The position numbers and the translations under genes are program-made. The notes under the pieces were generated by a model. The model did no database searches. It saw only the letters and a program-made list of their open reading frames with translations, and was not told the DNA's origin. 64,000 nucleotides of DNA. Origin: Nocardioides flavescens (GTDB lineage Bacteria; Actinomycetota; Actinomycetes; Propionibacteriales; Nocardioidaceae). Location of the stretch: positions 124,001-188,000 of the forward strand of contig NZ_WUEK01000002.1 in the NCBI RefSeq assembly GCF_009823805.1, given 5' to 3'. How positions within the stretch are numbered: the stretch's first letter is position 1; each line of letters begins with the position of its first letter. Positions 63,984 to 64,000 of the stretch are shown piece by piece.

Positions 63984-64000
63984 ATGCGTCCAGTCACCGA
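63984..64000 (+). CDS. Start of a gene truncated by window edge
   Basis: ATG CGT CCA GTC ACC begins MRPVT and continues beyond the window. It is called mainly from the -10 hexamer spacing that recurs elsewhere here. No product can be proposed. Confidence 0.35.

Overview
This is a high-GC chromosomal window from an actinobacterium. Gene content and order point to Nocardioidaceae (Nocardioides-like), by family-level recognition only. Many genes start with GTG, neighbouring genes often overlap by 4 bp (GTGA/ATGA), and a TANNNT hexamer repeatedly sits 6-9 nt before the start codon, as expected of leaderless actinobacterial promoters. I see no rRNA, tRNA, CRISPR array, transposase or phage gene. 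No stretch longer than about 250 bp lacks a gene.

Layout. 1-9 kb: the 3' part of parE (topoisomerase IV B) converges on a coupled operon parC - LprG-like lipoprotein - P55-like MFS pump - beta-carbonic anhydrase; parC carries a 421-aa intein directly after its catalytic tyrosine. 9-17 kb: tautomerase, GNAT/acyl-CoA synthetase fusion, DUF5998, alkaline-phosphatase-like protein, thymidine kinase, a frameshifted DUF2000 gene, AraC regulator, sulfurtransferase, SnoaL-like protein. 17-23 kb: two-domain fatty acyl-CoA reductase-like SDR, sepH, aldonolactone oxidase and a coupled MFS protein.

23-38 kb is the conserved actinobacterial block hemH - suhB - DUF4193 - DUF4235 - DUF3093 - dut - DUF3710 - OB-fold - DUF3159 - ceoC/ceoB - KimA-like APC transporter - TrmA-family RNA methyltransferase. 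It is followed by a coiled-coil membrane protein, peptidase E and acnA. Most of this order is shared, from memory, with the M. tuberculosis suhB-dut-ceoBC-dxs region. Near 39-41 kb a 1.16-kb cargo (DUF6578-like gene plus isochorismatase-like gene) is inserted in a small thiamine-binding-family gene. It is flanked by 140-bp direct repeats that leave one truncated and one intact copy.

41-54 kb: PAP2 phosphatase, YjbQ, GNAT, GH18-like secreted protein, cupin, dxs, PAC2 protein, TesB thioesterase, a secreted M23 peptidase with GDWDGDG repeats, and a MaoC - FabG - thiolase group matching mycobacterial htdX-fabG4-fadA2. 54-64 kb: a TetR regulator with a palindromic operator, a coupled pair encoding LigB-type DNA ligase and a photolyase-family protein whose two domains are in swapped order, EamA transporter, a maltokinase-cap-like protein, an HhH DNA glycosylase, a secreted operon DUF4397 - class F sortase - hypothetical, a phospholipase D/cardiolipin synthase-like enzyme and an MmcQ/YjbR protein. 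The first codons of a further gene lie at the right edge.

Two families of palindromic intergenic repeats, or a plain hairpin terminator, occupy every convergent junction in the window with a real spacer, which suggests bidirectional terminators. The strongest candidates for novelty are the circularly permuted photolyase-like protein coupled to ligB, the duplicative 1.3-kb insertion, the ParC intein and the two repeat families.
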